Origin: CAINOH01 sp041663565
Lineage (GTDB): Archaea; Micrarchaeota; Micrarchaeia; Norongarragalinales; CAINOH01
Direction: 5' to 3'
Assembly (NCBI GenBank): GCA_041663565.1
Contig: JBAYMJ010000022.1
Span: forward strand, 1-20,644
DNA: 20,644 nucleotides
In this document: positions 13,538-20,557 of the stretch, piece by piece
Numbering within the stretch: the first letter of the stretch is position 1
Layout: the number at the start of each line of letters is the position of its first letter
The notes under the pieces: generated by a model
The model's input: only the letters and a program-made list of their open reading frames with translations
Databases searched by the model: none
Told to the model about the DNA's origin: nothing
Translations under genes and position numbers: made by a program

Positions 13538-14026
13538 TTACTTTGGGGAGTAACCGATAATTTTGAGGAACTCGCGCCTTTTAGCCACATCGCCCGGCTG
13601 CTCCACGCCCTTGTTTGACGAGCCGTCGACTACCCCAAGAACCGCCCGGCCCTGCGCAGTCTGCGCAAGCACCACTTCAACGGGGTTCGCGCCCGCGCAA
13701 TAAATATTCGCAACTTCAGCTGTCGCCTTCACGGAGTTGAGCACGTTTATGGGAAACGCGTTTGAAAGGACTATCAGGAAAGTGTGACCTGAGCCTATTT
13801 TCGCAAGTTCCCTTCCGGCAACTCCCTTCAGGCCCTCGTCCGTGCCCTCGGTGCGCACCAGGCAGTCGCCGCTTGCCTCGGCAAATGCGAGGCCGAACTT
13901 GATTCCCGGCACGCTCTCCACAAGTGCCGAGTAGAGGTGCTCGGCAGTGCGGATGAAGTGCGCCTGGCCGAATATTATGTTGCAGCCTTCGGGAACCGCG
14001 AGTTTTTCAGTTACAATCTCGACCAT
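13538..14026 (-). CDS. Adenosine-specific kinase (COG1839 / DUF355)
   Basis: 162 residues from ATG 14026. Almost the full length matches this small archaeal/bacterial family: VPEGCNIIFGQAHFIRTAEH, YSALVESVPGIKFGLAFAEA, SGD-CLVRTEGTD, IGSGHTFLIVLSNAFPINVL, then GRAVLGVVDG and the IIGYSPK end. The only biochemical description I recall is adenosine-dependent kinase activity of a Pyrobaculum homologue; its physiological role is unclear. The frame is open up to 14143, but those codons overlap the pilin-operon gene and lack the family pattern. The stop lies 22 nt before pheS. Confidence 0.85.
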   Translation of the reverse strand: MVEIVTEKLAVPEGCNIIFGQAHFIRTAEHLYSALVESVPGIKFGLAFAEASGDCLVRTEGTDEGLKGVAGRELAKIGSGHTFLIVLSNAFPINVLNSVKATAEVANIYCAGANPVEVVLAQTAQGRAVLGVVDGSSNKGVEQPGDVAKRREFLKIIGYSPK

Positions 14027-14102
14027 TACAACCGCCTTCTGTTTTTCCAATTTCTTGTGCTCCGAAAAACGCTTTAATGCCACATTTCCGCTGCCTTGCC
14101 CG

Positions 14103-14984
14103 TTAGCCTCCCTCCCAGACCATGAGCTTGGAGTTGCGGGCAATCGCCGCCTTGGTCACGTTGAGCGTCGCGTTGTAGTACCAGAGCGAGGAGAGCGCGT
14201 AGGGAATCGTGGCGTTTGCGGAAAACGTGCCGTTGACGCTTGAACTTGCCACCTGCAGGCCGCCGTTTCCTGCGCCCGAGTTGCCGAAGTAGACCATCAC
14301 GCTCCTGCCTCCTGCGCCCGACGTGACGTTGAGAAGGTAATAGTGCGGAGTTGAGGAGGACATCCTGCCGTTCGAGATTGTCGTGACGTTTGCGGCAGTG
14401 ACGGAGAGGGTGACGTTGACGTCGCCGCTTTCGTCATAAGCCCAGGGCGTGGACTCGTTGAGCGCGTCGGGAATCACGAGCGCTATCGAAAGGTTGGAAA
14501 ATCCGGTGCCTGCGGAGCCGGGCGAAGCCGCAAAGCCGATTGAATTCGTATTATAGTCCACAAAGAAGTCCGTAGTGTTGGACATCAGGTCGACGTGGCC
14601 CGAAGCGATGGGGCCAAACGACGGCACTATCACAGCTGACGCTGCCTGCGAGAAGTTGTCCTGCAGGTAGGACGAATAACTGGAAAGCGCCGAGCTGGGG
14701 CTCGCGGAAAGCAGTGCCACTGAAAACGCGGAAGTGACGTTGCCATCGAACCGGGGCGTGAACGAAGAGTTTATGCCAGAAATCGCGCCTACCTGCACTG
14801 CCGCGTTGTCGAAAAGCTGGCGCACGACGGCCGAACCGGAGTAGTCCGCAAGGTAGCGGTCGCGGAGTGAAAGCGAAGGCTGGGAGAACGCTATGAGCAT
14901 GAGTATGAGCGCGGCCAGCGTGCACGTCACGAACGTGGCCACGAACCCCCGGCCCGCCTCCGATTTGCCCCTGTCGTACCTCAT
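14103..14984 (-). CDS. Membrane-anchored surface protein, fourth gene of pilin-like operon
   Basis: 293 residues from ATG 14984. A short basic N-terminus with EAGRG is followed by one hydrophobic helix (VATFVTCTLAALILMLIAF) and a long extracellular Ser/Thr/Asn-rich region with many N-glycosylation-type sites and beta-strand character. GRGF before the helix resembles the processing region of the other pilin-like proteins here, although no Glu/Asp follows at the usual place. The ATG overlaps the TGA of the preceding gene (ATGA). A TTG start at 14993 is possible. A minor pilin or pilus-tip role is inferred from operon position. Confidence 0.7.
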   Translation of the reverse strand: MRYDRGKSEAGRGFVATFVTCTLAALILMLIAFSQPSLSLRDRYLADYSGSAVVRQLFDNAAVQVGAISGINSSFTPRFDGNVTSAFSVALLSASPSSALSSYSSYLQDNFSQAASAVIVPSFGPIASGHVDLMSNTTDFFVDYNTNSIGFAASPGSAGTGFSNLSIALVIPDALNESTPWAYDESGDVNVTLSVTAANVTTISNGRMSSSTPHYYLLNVTSGAGGRSVMVYFGNSGAGNGGLQVASSSVNGTFSANATIPYALSSLWYYNATLNVTKAAIARNSKLMVWEGG

Positions 14985-15385
14985 TGCACCCAACCCATTA
15001 GCTCAAGGCGGTAGAACCCGCCTTCGTAATACTCGTTCGACGCCGCTGCCGCCACCACGGTCGGCTCCCCGCCGCAGCCCGGCTTTGCAACCGTGATGAC
15101 AACCGCGGAGCTGGTCGCGTTAACGGCCTTGAAAACGAAGCACTTTCCGGCGCTCGTCTGTATGAGCGTGCCCATCATCGAGGAATCGTCGCCTGAAATC
15201 GCCTGCCGCACCTGGCCAGTCTTCTGCATCACCGCAAGCAGGTCGGAAGTGTAGCGCTGCACGTGAAGCTGCTCGTGGTTCGGGAAGCTCGTCGTGTCAT
15301 AGAACGGGATTACTAGCCCGAGCACCGCAAGCGCGAGGCCGAAGGCTAGGAGGGAATCCAATGTGAAGATGAACCCGCGCGCCAT
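14981..15385 (-). CDS. Pilin-like protein, third gene of operon
   Basis: 134 residues from ATG 15385. The start MARGFIFTLDSLLAFGLALA is the RGF-x4-D pattern seen often in DPANN surface proteins: basic residue, Gly, then a hydrophobic helix with an early acidic residue, suiting prepilin-type processing after Gly. The remainder is a compact extracellular domain with two cysteines (KCFVFK and KPGCGG) that could form a disulfide. A TTG at 15400 would add five residues; the ATG is one base beyond the TGA of the gene upstream, so I prefer it. Confidence 0.7.
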   Translation of the reverse strand: MARGFIFTLDSLLAFGLALAVLGLVIPFYDTTSFPNHEQLHVQRYTSDLLAVMQKTGQVRQAISGDDSSMMGTLIQTSAGKCFVFKAVNATSSAVVITVAKPGCGGEPTVVAAAASNEYYEGGFYRLELMGWVQ

Positions 15386-15386
15386 C

Positions 15387-15926
15387 TCATCCAACCTCAA
15401 TGCGCAGGATTACCGGCCTGCCGTCGTCAAGCACCGCGACCCGCTCGAACACGGTTGAGCGCGCCGAGCCGCCCGACTTTTTGCCGAAAGAGTACAGGGG
15501 CACCGAGTCGCCCAAAAGGGTCACCTCTATGGACGTGTTCACCGCGCCAAGACCCATCGCGGTCTTTATCTCGGTATAGTTGGTCGCGTTGAGCTGCTGC
15601 AGCCGCAGGGCCTTCGCAGAACTGATTACGTTGGGCGAAGACGCGATGCCTACTGACTCCAATCTCGTGGAGTTTTCCGACAGCAAATCCCAGTTCGCAG
15701 GCCGTCCCGGCGTGAGCACCAGGGAGTCGGAGGCCATCAGCAGGGTGTTGGAAAACGTGATTTCGGAATCCGCCTGCACGTACTTGTCGGACAGCTGCCC
15801 CTGCGTGCCGAGCATCATGAACAAAATCAAGGTTATGAACGTGCCCGACACCATCGCGTCGATTATCCACATCTGGCCGCGGCTTGCCGCCTTCGTACGG
15901 CGCCTATCCGACCGTGATGTTTCCAT
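15387..15926 (-). CDS. Pilin-like protein, second gene of operon
   Basis: 179 residues. ASRGQMWIIDAMVSGTFITL begins at about residue 14: RGQ followed by a hydrophobic helix with Asp six residues after Gly, a variant of the class III signal peptide. The rest is predicted extracellular, with NST/NAT/NTS sites and a beta-rich C-terminus ending DDGRPVILRIEVG. The ATG at 15926 overlaps the first operon gene by 23 nt. Likely a pilus or archaellum-like filament subunit. Confidence 0.7.
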   Translation of the reverse strand: METSRSDRRRTKAASRGQMWIIDAMVSGTFITLILFMMLGTQGQLSDKYVQADSEITFSNTLLMASDSLVLTPGRPANWDLLSENSTRLESVGIASSPNVISSAKALRLQQLNATNYTEIKTAMGLGAVNTSIEVTLLGDSVPLYSFGKKSGGSARSTVFERVAVLDDGRPVILRIEVG

Positions 15927-16314
15927 AGTAATTCCTTGCAGTCTTCAACCCGGACGATAAGTTGCCGTAAACGGAGGAGCTCACCATCGGCGAGTGCACC
16001 ACCCTGTCCTCGAGAGTGACAAGCACCGAGTTGCCCACCACGGACAGGTTGCCCTCCACGCCGGCTATTTTGACTTGGACTTCCGAGCCGTTGCCCGCGA
16101 TGTACGCGGCGCTCGAGCCGAGGGCGACGGACTCGCCTACCGTCCGCCCGAGCAGCGACTCGATGAAGTAGAACTGGTTGCTCTGCTGGCCGCCGTAAAT
16201 CATCGAGAACGCTATCACGTACAGCACCATCACCGACAGGAGTATCATGAACTCCGACAGCGACTGGCCGCGCGACTTCCCATTCGGAAACAGTGATAAA
16301 CGCGGTCTTGCCAT
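15904..16314 (-). CDS. Class III signal peptide pilin, first gene of operon
   Basis: 136 residues from ATG 16314. KSRGQSLSEFMILLSVMVLY contains a textbook class III signal peptide: cleavage after G16, Gln at +1 and Glu at +5 of the mature protein, then the hydrophobic assembly helix. The short C-terminal domain has several Asn-x-Ser/Thr sites. Prepilin peptidase (PibD-like) would process it, but that gene and the assembly ATPase are not in the window. The start is fixed by GGAG ten bases before ATG inside the duplicated promoter block; a longer frame to 16401 would run through that block. Confidence 0.85.
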   Translation of the reverse strand: MARPRLSLFPNGKSRGQSLSEFMILLSVMVLYVIAFSMIYGGQQSNQFYFIESLLGRTVGESVALGSSAAYIAGNGSEVQVKIAGVEGNLSVVGNSVLVTLEDRVVHSPMVSSSVYGNLSSGLKTARNYYGNITVG

Positions 16315-16317
16315 CAG

Positions 16318-16368
16318 GTAAAAACTCCCCGAACTAGGAAGGAAAAGCGGACTTATTAATTTGGCTTT
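16318..16368 (-). promoter_or_regulatory. Duplicated 51-bp promoter block, copy A (pilin operon)
   Basis: Matches 18487-18537 at 50 of 51 positions, and in both cases the block ends exactly four bases from the ATG. On the minus strand it holds AAATTAATAAG as a TATA-like box about 42 nt before the start, and GGAG about ten bases before ATG, so these messages, unlike most here, have a short leader with a ribosome binding site. Confidence 0.75.
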
Positions 16369-16425
16369 CAGTGGCAGGCGGCCCGCGGATTTTGCCCGCA
16401 CGAATCCGGCGGCGTTCGCCCCTGC

Positions 16426-18483
16426 CTACTTTACCCATATCGAGACGTTGCCGGGCTCGTAATAATCGACGGTATTCGTAGCGTAACACGCCTGGTTTTC
16501 GCCGCCGTAGTTGTAGAACAGCCAGTCCTGGGCGGACACGTCCTGGCAATAATTATAGGAGTTGTAATGGAACGCGGTGCCGAATACCGCCTGCGTCGTC
16601 GCATACGTGGGGCCCAAGTTGCATTGGCCGCTGTCGCAGATGAGCCGGTTCCAGTCGCCGATGCAGACGGCGCGCTTGTAATTGTACGAGCTGTCGGTCT
16701 CGTCGAAGGGGCTTGTCTTGACGCACAATGCATAGCTTGTCGCGTTTGCCTTGATGAACCCGGTAGACCGCGGGTTTTGACCTGAAGTCGAGATGTTGTA
16801 GGAAACCACGCTCGAGTTCTTGTTCGAGAAGCCGCTTGGGAACCAGACGGTGCCTGCCAACGCGATGGAGTTGTTCCCGCTTGTCGCCCTGACGCTTGAA
16901 AAGTCGGTGATGTTGGAGCACTTCCTAGTGCCGACCACGTTAGGCGTGGGAACGTTTGCTGAATTGGCATCCGCAATGTCAATCGTGTTGTCCGAATATG
17001 CGCACATGGTCCACCCGCCGTTTGCCATGTCGCAGTACACCTGGAAGGGGTTTCCGACAGTGGGGGTGATGAAGTATATCCCGTCGCCGTTCGAGCACCC
17101 GCCCTCGAAGATCTGCTTGCACGACCCCAAGTTGGCTCCGCAGGATACCGCCTGCAGGGGCATCCACGCGGTGCCGTTGCAGAACTTCACCCGCTTGGCG
17201 ACAGAGTCATACTTGATAGACCCTTCGGCATTGGAATCGCAGACGGTACTTGACCCGACCTTGATTGAGCCATTGACGTCCAGTTTGGCGTAGGGAGTCG
17301 AAGTCCCTATGCCGACGCTGCCGTTGAAGAAGGATATGCCGTCCACACGCATGGTGCCTGGGTATAACTGGTAACGTACAATCACAACTCCTGAGCCACC
17401 CGCTGCACCGGCAACGACGTTCCCTCCGCCACCGCCACCACCAGTACCGTTCGTCCCGGCAGTAGAGCTGAGGCTTGCCCTCAATTCACCGTTCCCACCA
17501 CCACCCAAACCACCAACCCCGTTAACCCCGCCTACTGAGACCGCGCCACCACCGCCTCCCGCGTAGTATGACAAGGTTCCGGATATGTCGTACGCCAGGC
17601 CGGCGCCGCCGTTGCCCGCGGCAATCCCGTTGGCAGTGCCGCCTGCTTCACCCGCGCCACCACCGCCACCGGCAGGATAAGGACTGACAGCATAACTATT
17701 TCCGCCCGGATATCCCTGTCCGACTGTGCCCGCGCCACCCGTGCTGGTTGATGAGGACCCGTTGAAGCCAGCGCCGCCGCCGGAACCGCCCGGATAACCA
17801 GTAGTGCCACCACCTCCTTCGGAAACGGAATAATACGAACCGCCGCCACCCCCACCAATCGCGATGATTGAGCCAAAGGTGGAGTTGTTCCCGTTGCCGC
17901 CATGGAAGTGCCAACTGCTTGCACCGGCGCCGCCTGCTCCGACAGTCACGGCAATTGACTGGCCTGCGGTAACGGGATAAGATGAAGAATAGACCAACCC
18001 GCCCGCGCCTCCACCGCCAGCACCCGCGCCTCCGCCGTTTCCTCCACCGCCACCGCCAGCAACCACAAGGACCTGCACGCTGCCGACGCCTGCAGGCACG
18101 GTGAAGTTGCTGCTGCCGACCGTGGCGAACCTGTGGACGCGATAAGCGACTCCGCCGTCCAAGACGTCAGCGACATCGCCCCCGGACCCGCCGGACACGG
18201 AACTCGCGGAAGGGATTACCTGAAGCGACGCGTTCGGGTTCGAAGTGCCGATGCCGACCCTGCCGGAAGTCGCGTTCACGAAAAACGATATCAGGCCGCT
18301 GCCGACGTAGAGGTTGCTGCTTGAATTGAACTGACCCTGCACGAGGATGCTTCCCGCCGAGGCAAAACCTGCGCAAAGGCACAAGGCAAGAAGCAGCGCG
18401 GCAAGCAAAAGCCGCGCCGCATGCGACACTCGCCACGACTCCACTGCAACACCATTACAGCGAACCACTTTCATCCCACACAT
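16426..18483 (-). CDS. Large secreted adhesin-like protein: tail-fibre motifs, glycine-rich middle, fibrinogen-like end
   Basis: 685 residues. Signal peptide with hydrophobic core RLLLAALLLALCLCAGFASA (about 24-43). Two phage-tail-fibre-type units, RVGIGTSNPNASLQV (75-89) and SVGIGTSTPYAKLDV (389-403), flank a glycine-rich domain (about 143-365; GGGGAGGLVYSSSYPVTAGQ style) of the kind found in tail and adhesin proteins. After the second unit comes EGSIKYDSVAKRVKFCNGTA, again tail-fibre-like, then a cysteine-rich C-terminus with VYCDMANGGWTMCAY (482-496), the hallmark start of fibrinogen-related domains that bind carbohydrates. No C-terminal membrane anchor is seen. The shared promoter block suggests expression with the pilin operon. 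An inner ATG at 18474 is an alternative start. Target and partner are unknown. Confidence 0.8.
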   Translation of the reverse strand: MCGMKVVRCNGVAVESWRVSHAARLLLAALLLALCLCAGFASAGSILVQGQFNSSSNLYVGSGLISFFVNATSGRVGIGTSNPNASLQVIPSASSVSGGSGGDVADVLDGGVAYRVHRFATVGSSNFTVPAGVGSVQVLVVAGGGGGGNGGGAGAGGGGAGGLVYSSSYPVTAGQSIAVTVGAGGAGASSWHFHGGNGNNSTFGSIIAIGGGGGGSYYSVSEGGGGTTGYPGGSGGGAGFNGSSSTSTGGAGTVGQGYPGGNSYAVSPYPAGGGGGAGEAGGTANGIAAGNGGAGLAYDISGTLSYYAGGGGGAVSVGGVNGVGGLGGGGNGELRASLSSTAGTNGTGGGGGGGNVVAGAAGGSGVVIVRYQLYPGTMRVDGISFFNGSVGIGTSTPYAKLDVNGSIKVGSSTVCDSNAEGSIKYDSVAKRVKFCNGTAWMPLQAVSCGANLGSCKQIFEGGCSNGDGIYFITPTVGNPFQVYCDMANGGWTMCAYSDNTIDIADANSANVPTPNVVGTRKCSNITDFSSVRATSGNNSIALAGTVWFPSGFSNKNSSVVSYNISTSGQNPRSTGFIKANATSYALCVKTSPFDETDSSYNYKRAVCIGDWNRLICDSGQCNLGPTYATTQAVFGTAFHYNSYNYCQDVSAQDWLFYNYGGENQACYATNTVDYYEPGNVSIWVK

Positions 18484-18486
18484 AAC

Positions 18487-18537
18487 GTAAAAACTCCCAG
18501 AACTAGGAAGGAAAAGCGGACTTATTAATTTGGCTTT
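18487..18537 (-). promoter_or_regulatory. Duplicated 51-bp promoter block, copy B (adhesin gene)
   Basis: Second copy of 16318-16368 with a single difference (CCCA for CCCC). TATA-like box, GGAG and the four-base gap to ATG are all preserved. Sequence diverges at once outside the block. Confidence 0.75.
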
Positions 18538-18570
18538 GGCGGGCCAATTGGCCAGCGAACAAGAATCAAT

Positions 18571-18925
18571 TCAACACCGCGAAAAAGGCTGCAAAACGCC
18601 CCGGCGCTCTACAGAAAAGACGCCCACGAAGGGCAGGTACGGAACGGAATCAACGAGGCGGCAGCCCAAATGCTTGAAATGACCGGAAATGCGCTCTCGC
18701 CGGTTTATTATTCAGCAAAAGAATTCAAGGCTATAGCGAACCGGGAAAGTGATCCGACAAAAACTTCGGTTCGCTAGTTGCAAAATGCGGCAGTTTCGTC
18801 GGATTACTTTCGCATTTTGCTATAAGCGAAAAGCCGCACCCATAAGCGAAGCGATGACGCAGGGGATAGTGCTTTACCAAAGGGGAATGACTGAGGAATG
18901 GGCGAAGAAAGAACCGCAAAGGTAG
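18571..18925 (+). pseudogene. Broken nucleotidyltransferase (MNT-type), C-terminal part
   Basis: The frame through 18607-18756 reads LYRKDAHEGQ, then EMTGNALSPVYYSAKEFKAI and ANRESDP, the C-terminal portion of MNT-type nucleotidyltransferases. It then runs into TKTSVR and a stop at 18775. The expected continuation, ISEAMTQGIVLYQRG, reappears at 18842 in another frame and ends at 18923-18925. The catalytic N-terminal half is missing. About 82-85 bp of foreign inverted-repeat sequence sits between the two pieces. I read it as an inactivated gene with an insertion; identification rests on remembered family pattern. Confidence 0.5.
18735..18821. repeat. Compound inverted repeat with two hairpins whose loops are complementary
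   Basis: Hairpin A: AGCGAACCG (18735-18743) / CGGTTCGCT (18767-18775). Hairpin B: GCAAAATGCG (18780-18789) / CGCATTTTGC (18811-18820). The loop of A (18746-18765, AAAGTGATCCGAC...) is complementary to the loop of B (18792-18810, ...GTCGGATTACTTT) with two or three mismatches, so either two hairpins that kiss or one long hairpin can form. GCTATAGCGAA at 18730 and GCTATAAGCGAA at 18819 flank it as near direct repeats, and ATAAGCGAA appears again at 18842. Confidence 0.7.
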
Positions 18926-19017
18926 GCAGGGCGGATTACGTCACCTATTCCATCAAGGCCGATGAATCCTGCGAAGGGATGGTGGACGCGGCACAGCGCG
19001 GCCCGGCCGGGACATAA
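18922..19017 (+). pseudogene. HEPN-like fragment
   Basis: The frame GRADYVTYSIKADESCEGMV, then DAAQRG, ends at TAA 19015-19017. It resembles the N-terminus of HEPN-domain partners of MNT nucleotidyltransferases and immediately follows the broken nucleotidyltransferase. No start codon is available (the first codon would be GTA) and the frame stops after about 30 residues, before the catalytic R-x4-H region. With the preceding fragment it makes a decayed HEPN/MNT toxin-antitoxin pair. Confidence 0.4.
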
Positions 19018-19030
19018 AAGCATTCCCAAC

Positions 19031-19082
19031 ATAACCATAAATAAACTACAATAATTAAGGTTATAACCATAACCATTTAAAA
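19031..19082 (+). promoter_or_regulatory. Promoter and palindromic operator of the ATPase gene
   Basis: A perfect ten-base palindrome GGTTATAACC (19059-19068) is flanked by ATAACCATAA (19031-19040) and ATAACCAT (19064-19071), so the half-site ATAACC occurs three times. TTTAAAA (19076-19082) is a TATA-like box 26 nt before ATG 19105, predicting a leaderless message with the palindrome just upstream of the box. Confidence 0.5.
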
Positions 19083-19104
19083 GACGAGCTGGCTGAACAA
19101 TATC

Positions 19105-20424
19105 ATGGAACGCGAACGCCTCCTTGCGATACTGCGCGAGTGGAACTACTGGGAACGGGACGTCTCAGGCGACGCGGGGGTGCCGCGCGACATCACCAAA
19201 AAAATCATCCCGTTCCTTTCCGAACGCGAGGCCATCGCCCTTTCAGGGCCGCGCCGGGCCGGAAAGTCAACGGTAATGCTCCAACTAGCACAAAACGCTA
19301 CGCAGGCCACAGGCCCCAAGGCAGCGCTCTACGTCAACTTCGAAGACCCCGGGCTTTTGCCCGACCTTTCCCTGCCGCTCTTGGACGACATATACGACAC
19401 CTACCGCGAACGCGTGCACCCGAAAGGCAGGGCGTTCGTGTTCCTCGACGAAGTGCAGAACATAACCGGCTGGGAAAAATGGCTGCGGACGCAATACGAC
19501 AGGCGCGAGGACGCAAAATTCATAGTCTCCGGCTCGTCCTCGGCGCTCCTAAGCTCCGAACTGTCCTCGCTGCTTACCGGCCGCTCGGTCAACTTCGAAG
19601 TCACGCCGCTCTCCTTTTTGGAATACCTGCGCTTTTCCGGCGCCCAGCCGCCCAGGTCCGGGACCGGGCGCGAGACCGCACAGGCAAAATACCTGCTGGC
19701 CGAATACCTGTCCTGGGGCGGCTTCCCCGAAATCACGCTCAAGACCAGCGCGGAAACGAAAAGGAAGACGCTTGAGGCATATTTCTACGCAACCATAGCA
19801 AAGGACGTGGCCCAACGCTACGGGATACGGGACGTGAGGGCCCTGAGCCAGGTTGCGGTGTTCGCACTTTCCAACATAGGCAAGGAGCTCAGCTACAACT
19901 CCATAAGGAACACGCTCGGAATATCGCTGGACAGCGCCCGCGACTACCTATTCTACCTCGAAAACGCGTTCCTGCTGCACTCCCTGCCCTACTTCTCGAC
20001 TTCGCAGAAGGAAACACTGTACCGCAACAAGAAAATCTACGCCTCGGACACGGGGCTGCGCAACGCGGTATCCAAAAGCATCACGCCGGACTCCGGCAGG
20101 CTTGCCGAGAACGCCGCGTACCTCAAGCTGCGCGAGACGTGCGGCAACGACATCTGCTACTGGCGCGGGAAAAAGGAAGTCGACTTCATTGCAAGGAAAG
20201 GCGGGAAAACCTTCGCAATAAACGTAAGCTACACCGACGCGCCGGCAAGCCGCGAAACCGAGGGGATCTTTGAATTCCTCGACGAACACAAAAAGATGCA
20301 GGCCAAAAGGCGCAAGATAAAAACCGCAATAATAACCTCAGGCGGCGAAACCCCGGTAGACGGGATAAGGACCATCCCCCTCTGGAAGTTCCTGACCAGC
20401 CCAGACCCGCTTGCGGAAATTTGA
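19105..20424 (+). CDS. AAA_14/DUF4143 family ATPase
   Basis: 439 residues. P-loop GPRRAGKST (48-56), Walker B FVFLDEVQ (111-118) followed by WEKWLRTQYD, and a sensor-like FIVSGSSSALLS (139-150). The middle has LTGRSVNFEVTPLSFLEYL, EYLSWGGFPEI and a winged-helix segment (about 255-290). The C-terminal DUF4143 region has WRGKKEVDFIARKGG (353-367), like a restriction-endonuclease fold, but the position that usually reads EVK is INVSY, so nuclease function looks lost. These solitary ATPases are widespread in archaea and of unknown function. They are expanded in mobile and stress-related loci, and this one sits next to decayed toxin-antitoxin remains. No partner gene is evident. Confidence 0.85.
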   Translation: MERERLLAILREWNYWERDVSGDAGVPRDITKKIIPFLSEREAIALSGPRRAGKSTVMLQLAQNATQATGPKAALYVNFEDPGLLPDLSLPLLDDIYDTYRERVHPKGRAFVFLDEVQNITGWEKWLRTQYDRREDAKFIVSGSSSALLSSELSSLLTGRSVNFEVTPLSFLEYLRFSGAQPPRSGTGRETAQAKYLLAEYLSWGGFPEITLKTSAETKRKTLEAYFYATIAKDVAQRYGIRDVRALSQVAVFALSNIGKELSYNSIRNTLGISLDSARDYLFYLENAFLLHSLPYFSTSQKETLYRNKKIYASDTGLRNAVSKSITPDSGRLAENAAYLKLRETCGNDICYWRGKKEVDFIARKGGKTFAINVSYTDAPASRETEGIFEFLDEHKKMQAKRRKIKTAIITSGGETPVDGIRTIPLWKFLTSPDPLAEI

Positions 20425-20557
20425 GCTGCCGCGGCAACTACACGCAAGGCCTAACAAAACCCGGACAGCATTTCAAACCCCCCACCAGCAGGCTCAGTTG
20501 TACGCGTGGTTGGAAGGGGGATGCGGATAACGGCGACCGCCGCTTGACCAACCCGGC

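Noticed and set aside
17400..18070. Apparent tandem repeat of CCACCGCC-like units
   Set aside because: It is the antisense of glycine codons in the adhesin's glycine-rich domain; period and sequence are irregular and the frame is continuous, so it is neither a CRISPR nor a DNA-level satellite.
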